The position numbers were made by a program, and so were the translations under genes. Below are positions 9,161 through 16,890 of a stretch of 53,751 nucleotides of DNA, one piece after another (positions within the stretch are counted from its first letter, which is position 1; the number at the start of each line of letters is the position of its first letter). The notes beneath the pieces were generated by a model. It worked only from the letters and a program-made list of their open reading frames with translations, ran no database searches and was not told the origin of the DNA. The stretch comes from HK-STAS-PATE-2 sp035906575. GTDB taxonomy: Bacteria > Patescibacteriota > Patescibacteriia > 2-12-FULL-60-25. Where the stretch lies: positions 1-53,751 of the forward strand of contig JAMIEW010000031.1 of the NCBI GenBank assembly GCA_035906575.1, given 5' to 3'.

Positions 9161-10180
9161 TCAGCGGCTGATGGTTAATCTAGGATGTTTACGCATCAGC
9201 TCCTGCATGGCTTTATGGTCATTGGCGAATGGTGTGTTTCGACAATACAGCGTCTTAAATCCATCTGGCAATTCTGGAAGGGAGGTGATTTTAGTGTCAC
9301 TGCAATTTAGCACCGTTAATCCAGCCGGTAATTCTGGAAGTGATGTGATTTGTGTGTAGGTGCAATAAAGCTCCGTTAATCCAGCCGGTAACTTCGGAAG
9401 TGAGGTGATTTGAGTGTTATCGCAATTTAGCTCGGTTAATCCATCCGGTAATTCTTGAAGAGATGTGATTGGATTGTCGGTGCAACTAAGCTCCGTCAAT
9501 CCAGCGGGTAATTCTGGAAGTGAGGTGATTTGGGTGAAGCTGCAACTAAGTTTTATCAATCCCGCTGGTAATTCTGGAAGTGAGGTGATTCGAGTGCTGT
9601 CGCAATTAAGCTCCGTTAATCCACCCGGCAATTCTGGAAGCGAGGTGATCTGGGTGTAGCCGCAATTAAGCTTCGTTAATCCCGCTGGTAATTCTGGAAG
9701 TGAGGTGATTCGAATACTGTCGCAATTAAGCTCCGTTAATCCACCCGGCAATTCTGGAAGCGAGGTGATCTGGGTGTCACTGCAACGAAGCCTCGTCAAT
9801 CCAACAGGTAATTCTGGAAGTGAGGTGATTTGCGTATTAATGCAATAAAGCTCTGTCAATCCAGTCGGTAACTTCGGAAGCGAGCTAATGTTGTGTTTGC
9901 TATTGCAATCAAATTTTATCAATTCTCCAGAATCACTAAGCTCTGTTTCAGGGTAAGTAAGTATAGCTTTCGTATCCCCCTCCCCTATCTGCTCCGCCAG
10001 CTCTTTAAAGAATACAAAAGTCTCTTTGCTCATCTCTTTGCCTAAAAATTCATGAACACCAAATACCTCTTCAAGATTTGCTATCAGTTCAGCTGGCGCT
10101 TGAGGTGCTTTTGATGGTTCTTTCTTGGCAAACAGCGACCTTGAAGGTGGTTTGTTTTCAGCAAATGGATTGAAGTTCAT
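9161..10180 (-). CDS. LRR paralog with near-perfect repeats, eleven copies
   Basis: A 339-residue paralog with NPFAENKPPSRSLFAKKEP and EVFGVHEFLGKEMSKETFVFF, nearly the same N-domain as the 5691-6731 gene. Eleven repeats follow, almost all SLPELPxGLTELxCxxTQIT, and the cap CRNTPFANDHKAMQEL. At DNA level the 60-nt units are highly similar; the units at about 9600-9658 and 9720-9778 are identical over 57 nt, and their neighbours also match, which marks a recent 120-nt dimer duplication. This is the most homogenised gene of the cluster and the one most likely to change length between strains. Confidence 0.86.
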   Translation of the reverse strand: MNFNPFAENKPPSRSLFAKKEPSKAPQAPAELIANLEEVFGVHEFLGKEMSKETFVFFKELAEQIGEGDTKAILTYPETELSDSGELIKFDCNSKHNISSLPKLPTGLTELYCINTQITSLPELPVGLTRLRCSDTQITSLPELPGGLTELNCDSIRITSLPELPAGLTKLNCGYTQITSLPELPGGLTELNCDSTRITSLPELPAGLIKLSCSFTQITSLPELPAGLTELSCTDNPITSLQELPDGLTELNCDNTQITSLPKLPAGLTELYCTYTQITSLPELPAGLTVLNCSDTKITSLPELPDGFKTLYCRNTPFANDHKAMQELMRKHPRLTISR

Positions 10181-10192
10181 ACGTAGAGTGCA

Positions 10193-10912
10193 TTATGAAT
10201 AGATTCTCAATCCAGGATATTTTGCCTTCAATTCAGCAATGGCTTCAGGATTATTTGAAAAAGGCGTGCCACTACAGCCCAGATCCGTTAGTGTCGATGG
10301 TAATTCAGGGAGTGAAGATATTTGAGTGTTGTTGCAATAAAGCTCAGTCAGCCCAGGAGGTAGCTCAGGCAGCGAGGTGATTTTGGTGTCAATGCAATCG
10401 AGTATTTTTAATCTCGCAGGGAGCTCAGGTAGCGAGGTGATCTCTGTGCTTCTGCAAATGAGCGTCTCTAATCCAGTCGGCAGTTCTGGCAGCGCAATGA
10501 TTTTTGCGTTGTTGCAACGTAGCTCTTTTAAGCCTCCCGGAAGTTTCGGAAGTTCGGTGAATTCGGCATAGTCGCAATAAAGCACCTCTAACCTCTCAGG
10601 GAGTTCTGGAAGAGATGGGATTAGTAAATAGTAGCTACAATTGACCCTGATAAGGTTTCCCAAAACATCAAGATGTGTGTCACGATTTCTTAATATTTTC
10701 TTCACTCTGTCGTCCCGTATTAGTTCCGTCAATTCGGTAAAGAATGTAAATGTATCGGCACTCATTTCAACGCCTAAATACTCCTTGGTATTGTACCTCT
10801 CCTGAAGGTCCTCCACTTTTTCTGTTGTGTATTTTGGTTGTTTCTTCGGTGCTACTTTTGCAAACATCGAAACCGAAGGGATATTCTTTTCGGCGAAGGG
10901 ATTGAAGTTCAT
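10193..10912 (-). CDS. Mosaic LRR paralog, six repeats
   Basis: A 239-residue paralog with its own version of the N-domain (NPFAEKNIPSVSMFAKVAPK, YNTKEYLGVEMSADTFTFF). The first repeats resemble those of the 8054-9148 gene (SLPELPERLEVLYCD), and the last repeat and cap (CSGTPFSNNPEAIAELKAKYPGL) are nearly identical in DNA to the 7382-8044 gene. It therefore looks assembled from parts of its neighbours. It has six LPxLP repeats and sits 11-12 nt from the genes on both sides. Confidence 0.84.
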   Translation of the reverse strand: MNFNPFAEKNIPSVSMFAKVAPKKQPKYTTEKVEDLQERYNTKEYLGVEMSADTFTFFTELTELIRDDRVKKILRNRDTHLDVLGNLIRVNCSYYLLIPSLPELPERLEVLYCDYAEFTELPKLPGGLKELRCNNAKIIALPELPTGLETLICRSTEITSLPELPARLKILDCIDTKITSLPELPPGLTELYCNNTQISSLPELPSTLTDLGCSGTPFSNNPEAIAELKAKYPGLRIYS

Positions 10913-10923
10913 AGGGGTGAGGG

Positions 10924-11343
10924 TTATATGTGGACACTCAGCTTTGGATACTTCTTCTCTAGCTCGTTTAAGAATGCCTGATCTTTGGCGAGAGGCGTCC
11001 CGGTCAAATGAAGCTCCGTCAACCCAGCAGGAAGCTCAGGGAGTGAAGTGATTTGGGTGTTGTTGCAATAAAGCCTCGTTAGGGCACCAGCGTCGTTAAT
11101 TCGCGTGTCTCCATTTTCTACAATCTTCATCGATGCCTCCTCCCCCACCCGGCTAACAAGACCCTTGAAGAATGTTAATGTCTCATAATTCATTTTCACT
11201 CCTAAATACTCTTTGGTACCGAATTTCTCCTCAAGATCCGCCACTACTTTTGGAGTGGCTTGTATGTGTTTCTTCCGTTCTTTGGCAAACATCGAAACAG
11301 AAGGGATCTTGTTTTCAGCAAAGGGATTTCCAATCTCACGCAT
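10924..11343 (-). CDS. Minimal LRR paralog, one repeat; first gene of the operon
   Basis: A 139-residue protein, the shortest member: MREIGNPFAENKIPSVSMFAKE, the helical segment FGTKEYLGVKMNYETLTFFKGL, a single canonical repeat (NTQITSLPELPAGLTELHL) and the cap TGTPLAKDQAFLNELEKKYPKL. It is the first gene of the minus-strand run and so lies nearest the presumed promoter in the 11344-11538 interval. A copy with one repeat shows that the N-domain plus cap is the conserved core and that the LRRs are a variable insert. Confidence 0.83.
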   Translation of the reverse strand: MREIGNPFAENKIPSVSMFAKERKKHIQATPKVVADLEEKFGTKEYLGVKMNYETLTFFKGLVSRVGEEASMKIVENGDTRINDAGALTRLYCNNTQITSLPELPAGLTELHLTGTPLAKDQAFLNELEKKYPKLSVHI

Positions 11344-11396
11344 AAGATTCGACGTTGGAGGACAGCATAATGTCGTAAGGGTAGCACAAGGGCCCT

Positions 11397-11500
11397 CGCC
11401 TCCCTATCCTCTCCTGCCTCTCCGTGTGAACGAAGAGGTACACCTCATCCTGAAGTGTCACCCTTCGCTTACGCGGAGGGAAAGGGAGGTTCGAGAGGCG
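11397..11500. repeat. Imperfect long inverted repeat (MITE-like hairpin)
   Basis: The left arm 11397-11435 and right arm 11463-11500 are imperfect inverted copies: CGCCTCCCTATCCTC on the left against CGCCTCTCGAACCTC on the reverse complement of the right, ending in CGAAG and CTTCG. The loop is 27 nt. The hairpin occupies most of the 195-nt space between the divergent LRR operon and the zinc-ribbon gene. No ORF lies in it. It may be a miniature element or a regulatory hairpin. Confidence 0.55.
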
Positions 11501-11538
11501 GTGCAGTTTATCTATTTCTGTTATAGTTTACTGACCAT

Positions 11539-11886
11539 ATGAAGAAAAGTGTCTTTAAAGTCGATAAATTTAAAAAAGCCCGTGGCGGATATTCAAGGCT
11601 ACTAGATATCCGATGTGCAAAATGCGATGCGCACGTTTGTTTTTATCAAAAAGATGGACCGGGTATTTTGAAGCGTATGTATATAGACAGAATGCTTAGT
11701 CCCGAAAAATACCAAAAATATACTAAGCTTAGCGTTAAAAGCATCCCCCAACTCACTTGTCATAATTGCAACGAGCACCTCGGGGTGCCTATGGTTTACA
11801 AAAAAGAAACCCGTCTCGCGTACGGATTATTCGTTGGATCAGTAAAGAAAGAGATTTCAAAGGTATCTGATCTCGCACAACAATAA
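11539..11886 (+). CDS. Small zinc-ribbon protein
   Basis: A 115-residue basic protein with two CxxC pairs (CAKC near residue 29 and CHNC near 78), which together should bind one zinc ion. I do not recognise a named family. The long spacing between the knuckles, the Lys/Arg-rich ends and the cytoplasmic composition fit a nucleic-acid or ribosome-associated protein, but this is not shown. It is divergent from the LRR operon and alone on its strand before lemA. A hairpin lies just downstream (11905-11926). Confidence 0.65.
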   Translation: MKKSVFKVDKFKKARGGYSRLLDIRCAKCDAHVCFYQKDGPGILKRMYIDRMLSPEKYQKYTKLSVKSIPQLTCHNCNEHLGVPMVYKKETRLAYGLFVGSVKKEISKVSDLAQQ

Positions 11887-11904
11887 TAAATAAATCCACA
11901 CCTC

Positions 11905-11926
11905 CCCTTTCACAAAGTGAAAAGGG
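11905..11926. terminator. Hairpin after the zinc-ribbon gene
   Basis: CCCTTTCAC, loop AAA, GTGAAAAGGG forms a stem with one extra base, 18 nt after the stop of the gene. There is no clear T-run, so termination is uncertain. A related TTTTCAC-GAA-GTGAAA hairpin lies at 23994-24011. Confidence 0.4.
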
Positions 11927-11940
11927 AAACCCCGCGCGCA

Positions 11941-11966
11941 GCCACGTCGCTCGCGAGCGACGTGGC
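11941..11966. repeat. Perfect 26-bp palindrome, stand-alone copy
   Basis: GCCACGTCGCTCG followed by its exact reverse complement. The same 26 bp occur at 38026-38051 and 42605-42630, where each begins at the discriminator base of a tRNA-Ser. This copy has no tRNA or GIY-YIG gene beside it. Confidence 0.9.
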
Positions 11967-11988
11967 GCAGCAAGGGGAGGGATAAGTG

Positions 11989-12016
11989 TTGACCCCCTGC
12001 CCGGGCGTGTTATCCT
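11989..12016 (+). promoter_or_regulatory. Probable promoter of lemA-htpX
   Basis: TTGACC at 11989-11994 and TATCCT at 12011-12016 are separated by 16 nt, about 50 nt before the lemA start. An AT-rich TATATATAAG tract follows. Unlike many genes here, lemA would then have a real 5' leader. Confidence 0.5.
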
Positions 12017-12066
12017 ATATATAAGCCTTTTAGGCGTTCAATCTTTAGCTTATTTTAGCCAAAATT

Positions 12067-12621
12067 ATGATTGTACTGTGGATTTTGTTGGGTCTTGCTA
12101 TCGTTATCGCTCTTTGGGCGATCGGTGTTTATAACGGTCTTATCACCCTCCGTAACCAGACGGACGAAGCTTGGTCAGATATCGACGTTCAATTGAAGCG
12201 CCGTTATGACCTCATCCCTAACCTTGTAAACACGGTAAAGGGTTATGCTACGCATGAGTCAGGCACGCTCGAGAGCGTTATCGCTGCTCGTAATGCGGCC
12301 ATGAATGCAAAGGGTCCTCACGACAAAGGTGAAGCTGAGAACATGCTCGCTGGTACCCTTAAGACGCTTTTTGCGGTTGCTGAAGCGTATCCAGATCTTA
12401 AAGCCAATGAAAACTTCATGAAGCTTCAAGACGAATTGACGGACACCGAAAACAAAGTTCAGGCATCTCGCCGCTTCTACAATGGCAATGTCCGTGACTT
12501 CAACACCAAGTTGCAGGTATTCCCTACCAATATGATCGCTGGCATTCTTGGCTTCGTGAAGCGCGAATTCTTCGAGCTTACGAGCGATGCTGAACGTGCT
12601 GTGCCAACCGTTCAATTCTAA
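12067..12621 (+). CDS. lemA: LemA family membrane protein
   Basis: A 184-residue protein of normal length for the family. One N-terminal membrane segment (residues 2-22, VLWILLGLAIVIALWAIGVY) is followed by the LemA core: LRNQTDEAWSDIDVQLKRR, DLIPNLVNTVKGYATHE, and RRFYNGNVRDFN near the end. The family has a short external N-terminus and a helical soluble domain; its molecular role is not established. It is followed after 6 nt by htpX, a pairing seen in many bacteria, so a shared role in membrane-protein quality control is likely. A promoter candidate lies at 11989. Confidence 0.95.
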   Translation: MIVLWILLGLAIVIALWAIGVYNGLITLRNQTDEAWSDIDVQLKRRYDLIPNLVNTVKGYATHESGTLESVIAARNAAMNAKGPHDKGEAENMLAGTLKTLFAVAEAYPDLKANENFMKLQDELTDTENKVQASRRFYNGNVRDFNTKLQVFPTNMIAGILGFVKREFFELTSDAERAVPTVQF

Positions 12622-12627
12622 ACGACA

Positions 12628-13512
12628 ATGTATAGCCACATCGCATCAAACAAACGCAAAAGCGTTTTGCTGATCGCGGTCTTTACCGGTGTGCTCGCTG
12701 CGGCGGGTTACGTGTATGGCGAAATCAACGGGTCCGGTTCTGCCGGACTCGTGTTCGCTCTCGCGATTTCACTCGGTATGACCGCGTTTTCGTGGTTCTT
12801 CGGTGATAAGGTTGTTCTTGCTACGACGGGCGCTAAACTCATCGAGAAACGCGAACAGTATCCGTATCTTTGGAATCTCGTTGAGAATCTTACGATCACC
12901 GCCGGCATGCCAATGCCAAAGGTGTATGTGATTGAAGAGGCGGCGCCTAATGCGTTTGCCACCGGCCGCAGTCCTGAGCTCGCATCAGTAGCCTTTACCA
13001 CGGGTATCATCGCTCTTCTTGAGAACGAAGAACTCGAAGGCGTTGTTGCCCACGAGCTCTCACATGTCCAAAATCGCGATACGCTCTACATGGTGCTTGT
13101 TGCGGTGATGGTCGGTGCGTTGTCGCTAATGGGTGATCTGTTCTTTCGCATTGGTTTTGGTGGACGCCGATCCAAAGACAATGGCGGCGGAATCTTTATG
13201 ATTATTGGTGTCGTCTTTTTAATTTTGTCGCCTGTTATTGGTGAAATCATCAAACTCGCCATTAGCCGTCAACGTGAATATCTCGCTGACGCTTCAGGTG
13301 CGCTTATGACTCGCTATCCAGACGGATTAGCCTCAGCATTAGCGAAGATTTCAGCGAATGCTCAGCCTCTCGCTCGCACATCAACAGCGACGTCTCATCT
13401 GTGGATCGCGAGCCCATTCGGCAATAGCAAAAAAATCGCTTCGCTATTCTCGACACATCCTCCGGTTGAAGAACGTATTAAGAGATTGAAACTCATGGGC
13501 GAAGCCCGCTAA
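12628..13512 (+). CDS. htpX: HtpX, M48 family membrane zinc metalloprotease
   Basis: A 294-residue protease. Two membrane segments near residues 12-30 and 36-57 come first; the catalytic HELSH motif (H142, E143, H146) follows, and the third zinc ligand is E217 in RQREYLADASG. Two further membrane segments lie near 150-165 and 188-210, between the catalytic motif and the third ligand, as in known HtpX. All active-site residues are present. The enzyme degrades damaged membrane proteins, with the active site facing the cytoplasm. It lies between lemA and clpC (11 nt before clpC), which makes this a small proteostasis operon. Confidence 0.96.
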   Translation: MYSHIASNKRKSVLLIAVFTGVLAAAGYVYGEINGSGSAGLVFALAISLGMTAFSWFFGDKVVLATTGAKLIEKREQYPYLWNLVENLTITAGMPMPKVYVIEEAAPNAFATGRSPELASVAFTTGIIALLENEELEGVVAHELSHVQNRDTLYMVLVAVMVGALSLMGDLFFRIGFGGRRSKDNGGGIFMIIGVVFLILSPVIGEIIKLAISRQREYLADASGALMTRYPDGLASALAKISANAQPLARTSTATSHLWIASPFGNSKKIASLFSTHPPVEERIKRLKLMGEAR

Positions 13513-13523
13513 ACATCCACACC

Positions 13524-16055
13524 ATGCTACAACCAGACCTCTTGTCGCGTTTTACGCACCACCTCAAAGAAGCTTTGCAAAAGTCTTTGGCTTTTGCGAT
13601 TGCCTCTGGACGCGAACAGGTCGCGCCTGGTGATTTGATTGTGGGCTTATTGCAAGAGCCAGGGTCTATTGCTGCTGAAGTGCTCAGTAAGGCATCCATT
13701 CGCACCGAAGAAGCCGAGCGTGATTTTCGTGGGATGCCAACGCCACACGAGCCAGGATCCCCCATCGCTCCGGATTTATCGGTGGGCGTAAAGCGTATCC
13801 TTGAAAAAGCGGTCTTGCTCGCACACTTACACGAGCATCGTTATATCGGCACCGAGCATTTGCTTTTGGCAATTTTTGAAATCGCGCCAGAAGAGATTAT
13901 GGCGTTTTTGGATGGACGTGGCCTCAACGTCGTCCTCGCCAAAGAACAATTACGTGGAGTGTTGCAGTCGATCGCCCGATTTCCCGAATTCACCGAAAAG
14001 ATGGCTGAGAATGCCATCGAAGCTGAAGAAGAAGGCGAAACAGCCGATCCTGCTGCTGACGCGGGTGCGAACCCGGGTTTTAGCCGCCAAGATCCATCAC
14101 TCGCCCCACCACGCCCAGGCCGTGAGAAAAAGCCAAAAGCTCTCGAGGTATTCACTCGCGAATTAACCGCGCCAGAACAAATCGAAAAACTTGATCCTGT
14201 TATCGGTCGCGATAAAGAAACCGAGCGTTTGCTTGAGGTCTTATGTCGCCGTACTAAAAACAATCCAATTCTTCTTGGTGAGCCTGGTACGGGTAAAACC
14301 GCCATCGTCGAAGGACTCGCCCATCGTCTCGCCTCTGGCCAAGTCCCAGATGTGCTTTACGGTAAGCGCTTGTATGCCGTTGATTTGGCATTGATGGTTG
14401 CCGGCACTATGTATCGTGGTGAATTCGAAGCGCGTTTAAAACAACTTGTTGAAGAAGTAAAACAAGATAAAAACGCCATTATTTTTATTGATGAAATCCA
14501 TACCCTCGTTGGCGCGGGTTCTACTTCTGGTTCGATGGATGCGGCGAATATGTTGAAGCCTGCTTTGGCACGTGGGGAGATTCGTTGTATCGGCGCCACG
14601 ACGAATGCTGAATATAAAAAACATCTTGAGCCTGATGCGGCGCTCGATCGCCGCTTTCAGCCTATTGATGTTGACGAGCCTTCGGTCGCTGACGCATTAA
14701 CCATGCTTAAAGGTCTTAAAACGCGCTATGAGACACATCATGGCGTCAAATTTGCGACGGGCACGCTTGAATACGCGGTTGAATTGGCGCACCGCTATCT
14801 CACAGACCGATTCTTTCCTGACAAAGCCATCGATGTGATTGATGAGAGCGCTGCTCTCGTGAACGCGCGCCGGTCTTCGCATACCGAGATGGAGATGTTG
14901 CGTTCATTAGACGTAGCTATTGGTGCGACCGAGATGCTCAAATCACAAGCCATCGAAAAAGGTGAGATGGAGGCCGCCGCCCAAGCCGCAAAAGACATCG
15001 AACGTCTTCGCGAACAGTACAAAACATATGAGTCTCGTTTTAAAGCCGATCGCAAAAAAGAAAAAGCAAGTGTTGAAAAAGCCGATATCGCCAAAGTGAT
15101 CTCGCGTTTATCACGCGTACCTCTTGAGGTAATCGAGCAAAGCGAAGAAACGCAACTTATCGATCTCGAAAAGATTCTCGGTAAAGATATTATTGGCCAA
15201 GATGATGCTGTTAGCGCTGTCGCTCGCGGCGTACGACACGCCCGCCTCGGTTTAACTGATGCGAACCGTCCACGCGCGAGCTTCTTATTTGTCGGTCCAT
15301 CGGGTACGGGTAAAACGGCCATGGCTAAAGCGTTGGCAAAATCCCTCTTTGGCAAAGAAGATGCGCTCGTAAAACTCGATATGTCGGAGTTTTCTGAAGG
15401 ACATTCGATTTCAAAAATGCTCGGCTCCCCTGCTGGCTATGTTGGTTATCGCGAAGGCAATCGCCTTTCAGATACGATCCGCAAACATCCGCACGCGGTA
15501 TTACTGTTTGATGAATTTGAAAAAGCACATCCTGATGTCCAGCACTTATTATTGCAAGCGCTTGAGGACGGCTATATGACGGACGGCGTCGGCAAGAAAA
15601 TCCCCTTCAAGCACTCGTATATTGTCTTGACGTCGAATGCCGGTGCCGAGCTCGCAAATCGCAAAACGCTCGGATTCGCGGATGCTGACCCGAAAAGTTT
15701 CACGAAAATGATCGAGGGCGAATTAAAAGAGCGATTCAAGCCAGAATTATTGAGCCGTCTCGATAAAGTTGTTGTCTTTCAACCCTTAGATCAAAAATCC
15801 CTCAAAAAGATTTTGCGCAAAGAAGTGGATGCGCTCGCGAAGCGTTTGCGTATAGCGCGACAAGTCTCACTGACTCTTACCGACGAAGTGCTCGAATGGC
15901 TTTTGAAACAGTCTTCTACCACTCAAGAAGGCGCACGTTCATTGCGCGGTGTGGTAGAGCGTGAATTGATGACGATTCTTGCGCCTCATCTGCTCTCGAC
16001 CAAAAAGAAAACCGCTTCAGTCAAGGTGACCAAGCAAGGGTTGAAGGTTTCGTGA
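13524..16055 (+). CDS. clpC: ClpC-type AAA+ unfoldase
   Basis: An 843-residue Hsp100 protein. The Clp N-domain repeats cover about 1-145, followed by an acidic/proline linker (to about 205). AAA-1 has Walker A GEPGTGKT near 252 and Walker B IIFIDEIH near 318. A short UVR-like helical middle region lies near 470-515. AAA-2 has Walker A GPSGTGKT near 591 and Walker B VLLFDEFEK near 661. An LGFADAD loop near 720 fits the LGF/IGF tripeptide that docks ClpP, so it should feed a ClpP protease encoded elsewhere. It ends in TGA, which is evidence for the standard code. It follows htpX by 11 nt. Confidence 0.96.
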   Translation: MLQPDLLSRFTHHLKEALQKSLAFAIASGREQVAPGDLIVGLLQEPGSIAAEVLSKASIRTEEAERDFRGMPTPHEPGSPIAPDLSVGVKRILEKAVLLAHLHEHRYIGTEHLLLAIFEIAPEEIMAFLDGRGLNVVLAKEQLRGVLQSIARFPEFTEKMAENAIEAEEEGETADPAADAGANPGFSRQDPSLAPPRPGREKKPKALEVFTRELTAPEQIEKLDPVIGRDKETERLLEVLCRRTKNNPILLGEPGTGKTAIVEGLAHRLASGQVPDVLYGKRLYAVDLALMVAGTMYRGEFEARLKQLVEEVKQDKNAIIFIDEIHTLVGAGSTSGSMDAANMLKPALARGEIRCIGATTNAEYKKHLEPDAALDRRFQPIDVDEPSVADALTMLKGLKTRYETHHGVKFATGTLEYAVELAHRYLTDRFFPDKAIDVIDESAALVNARRSSHTEMEMLRSLDVAIGATEMLKSQAIEKGEMEAAAQAAKDIERLREQYKTYESRFKADRKKEKASVEKADIAKVISRLSRVPLEVIEQSEETQLIDLEKILGKDIIGQDDAVSAVARGVRHARLGLTDANRPRASFLFVGPSGTGKTAMAKALAKSLFGKEDALVKLDMSEFSEGHSISKMLGSPAGYVGYREGNRLSDTIRKHPHAVLLFDEFEKAHPDVQHLLLQALEDGYMTDGVGKKIPFKHSYIVLTSNAGAELANRKTLGFADADPKSFTKMIEGELKERFKPELLSRLDKVVVFQPLDQKSLKKILRKEVDALAKRLRIARQVSLTLTDEVLEWLLKQSSTTQEGARSLRGVVERELMTILAPHLLSTKKKTASVKVTKQGLKVS

Positions 16056-16067
16056 TATCATTAGGCC

Positions 16068-16883
16068 ATGGCTCAGCCGGTTCGAAACGTCGCCTCATCG
16101 GCGGAAAGAAAAATGCGCCCCGCATCACCGGTGCGCGTTCTTGGTAATACCCCGGGTTCACAGGTAACCAGCGACAATGATCGCGCCCGTGCGTTTATTC
16201 GTGAGCGCCAGGGGCGTATTTTACCTACATTGAATACCCCGCCCGCCAATAATAATGCGGACGAAGACGAAGAAGGGTCTGATGAATACGGCGCTGGGCA
16301 AAAAGAATCCGAAGCCCGGATGCGCTCGATGAATCGCGGGGCAGATACAGAAGACGTTGATGAAGAAGGCGTTACCGCTCTTGATGAAACAGATCTTGAA
16401 GAGATTGAGGACATGACGGAGTATGTGCAGGATGATAACGAAGACGAAGATGAAAGCGCCGAAGAGTTAGATGCAAGAAGGGCTATCGAGTTTCAGCGCC
16501 AACGATCACAAGATATCGCTGCACAGCAGGCGGCAGAGCAAGAAAACGATGAAGATGAGGCAAAAAACAACGTGTTAGCAAGCGCAGCTGAAAAGATGGC
16601 GAAGCAAAAAGTGAAGTCCTCTCTCAAGATGAGAATTGGTGCCACCGGTGCTGGTCTCGTCGTCATTTTGCTTTGGTGGAATTACGAAGTCTTCATTGAA
16701 GGCGGCCAACCTACCTGGAAGATCTTGCTCGTCGTCATGCTAGATCTTTTGAGTATTGCATCAGCGATTATTGTGCCTTTGATGCCTGTTATCTATTTCT
16801 TGATGGTGGCCGCAGCGATTGGTGCTGCATTGCCTGCGCCATTGCGCGACGCACTGGGTTCGCTTATTACTTCTGTGTTATAA
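16068..16883 (+). CDS. Acidic protein with C-terminal membrane segments
   Basis: A 271-residue protein that I do not recognise. Residues 1-60 are basic; about 65-165 are extremely acidic (DEDEEGSDEYGAG, DNEDEDESAEELD) and probably disordered; about 184-260 contain two or three hydrophobic segments (GATGAGLVVILLWWNYEVF, ILLVVMLDLLSIASAIIVPL). It starts 12 nt after clpC and its end carries the -10 box of the next gene. Its position at the head of the envelope set 16068-20502 suggests an accessory part of a secretion or pilus apparatus, but this rests on context only. Confidence 0.7.
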   Translation: MAQPVRNVASSAERKMRPASPVRVLGNTPGSQVTSDNDRARAFIRERQGRILPTLNTPPANNNADEDEEGSDEYGAGQKESEARMRSMNRGADTEDVDEEGVTALDETDLEEIEDMTEYVQDDNEDEDESAEELDARRAIEFQRQRSQDIAAQQAAEQENDEDEAKNNVLASAAEKMAKQKVKSSLKMRIGATGAGLVVILLWWNYEVFIEGGQPTWKILLVVMLDLLSIASAIIVPLMPVIYFLMVAAAIGAALPAPLRDALGSLITSVL

Positions 16884-16884
16884 T
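16879..16884 (+). promoter_or_regulatory. -10 box for the beta-propeller gene (leaderless)
   Basis: A perfect TATAAT ends 6 nt before the ATG at 16891 and overlaps the TAA stop of the previous gene. No good -35 is visible. Transcription would begin at or next to the start codon. Confidence 0.6.
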
Positions 16885-16890
16885 AGGTAC

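Noticed and set aside
8054..10180. Regular 60-nt repeats resembling a CRISPR array
   Set aside because: The units are contiguous, have no unique spacers, and translate in frame as LRRs.
5691..10180. IpaH/SspH-type E3 ligase effectors
   Set aside because: The LRR type is similar, but no NEL catalytic domain is present; the C-terminus is only a short cap.
13524..16055. UGA recoded as glycine or tryptophan (Gracilibacteria/Absconditabacteria)
   Set aside because: clpC and other genes end in TGA at the expected family length, and no in-frame TGA is needed anywhere.
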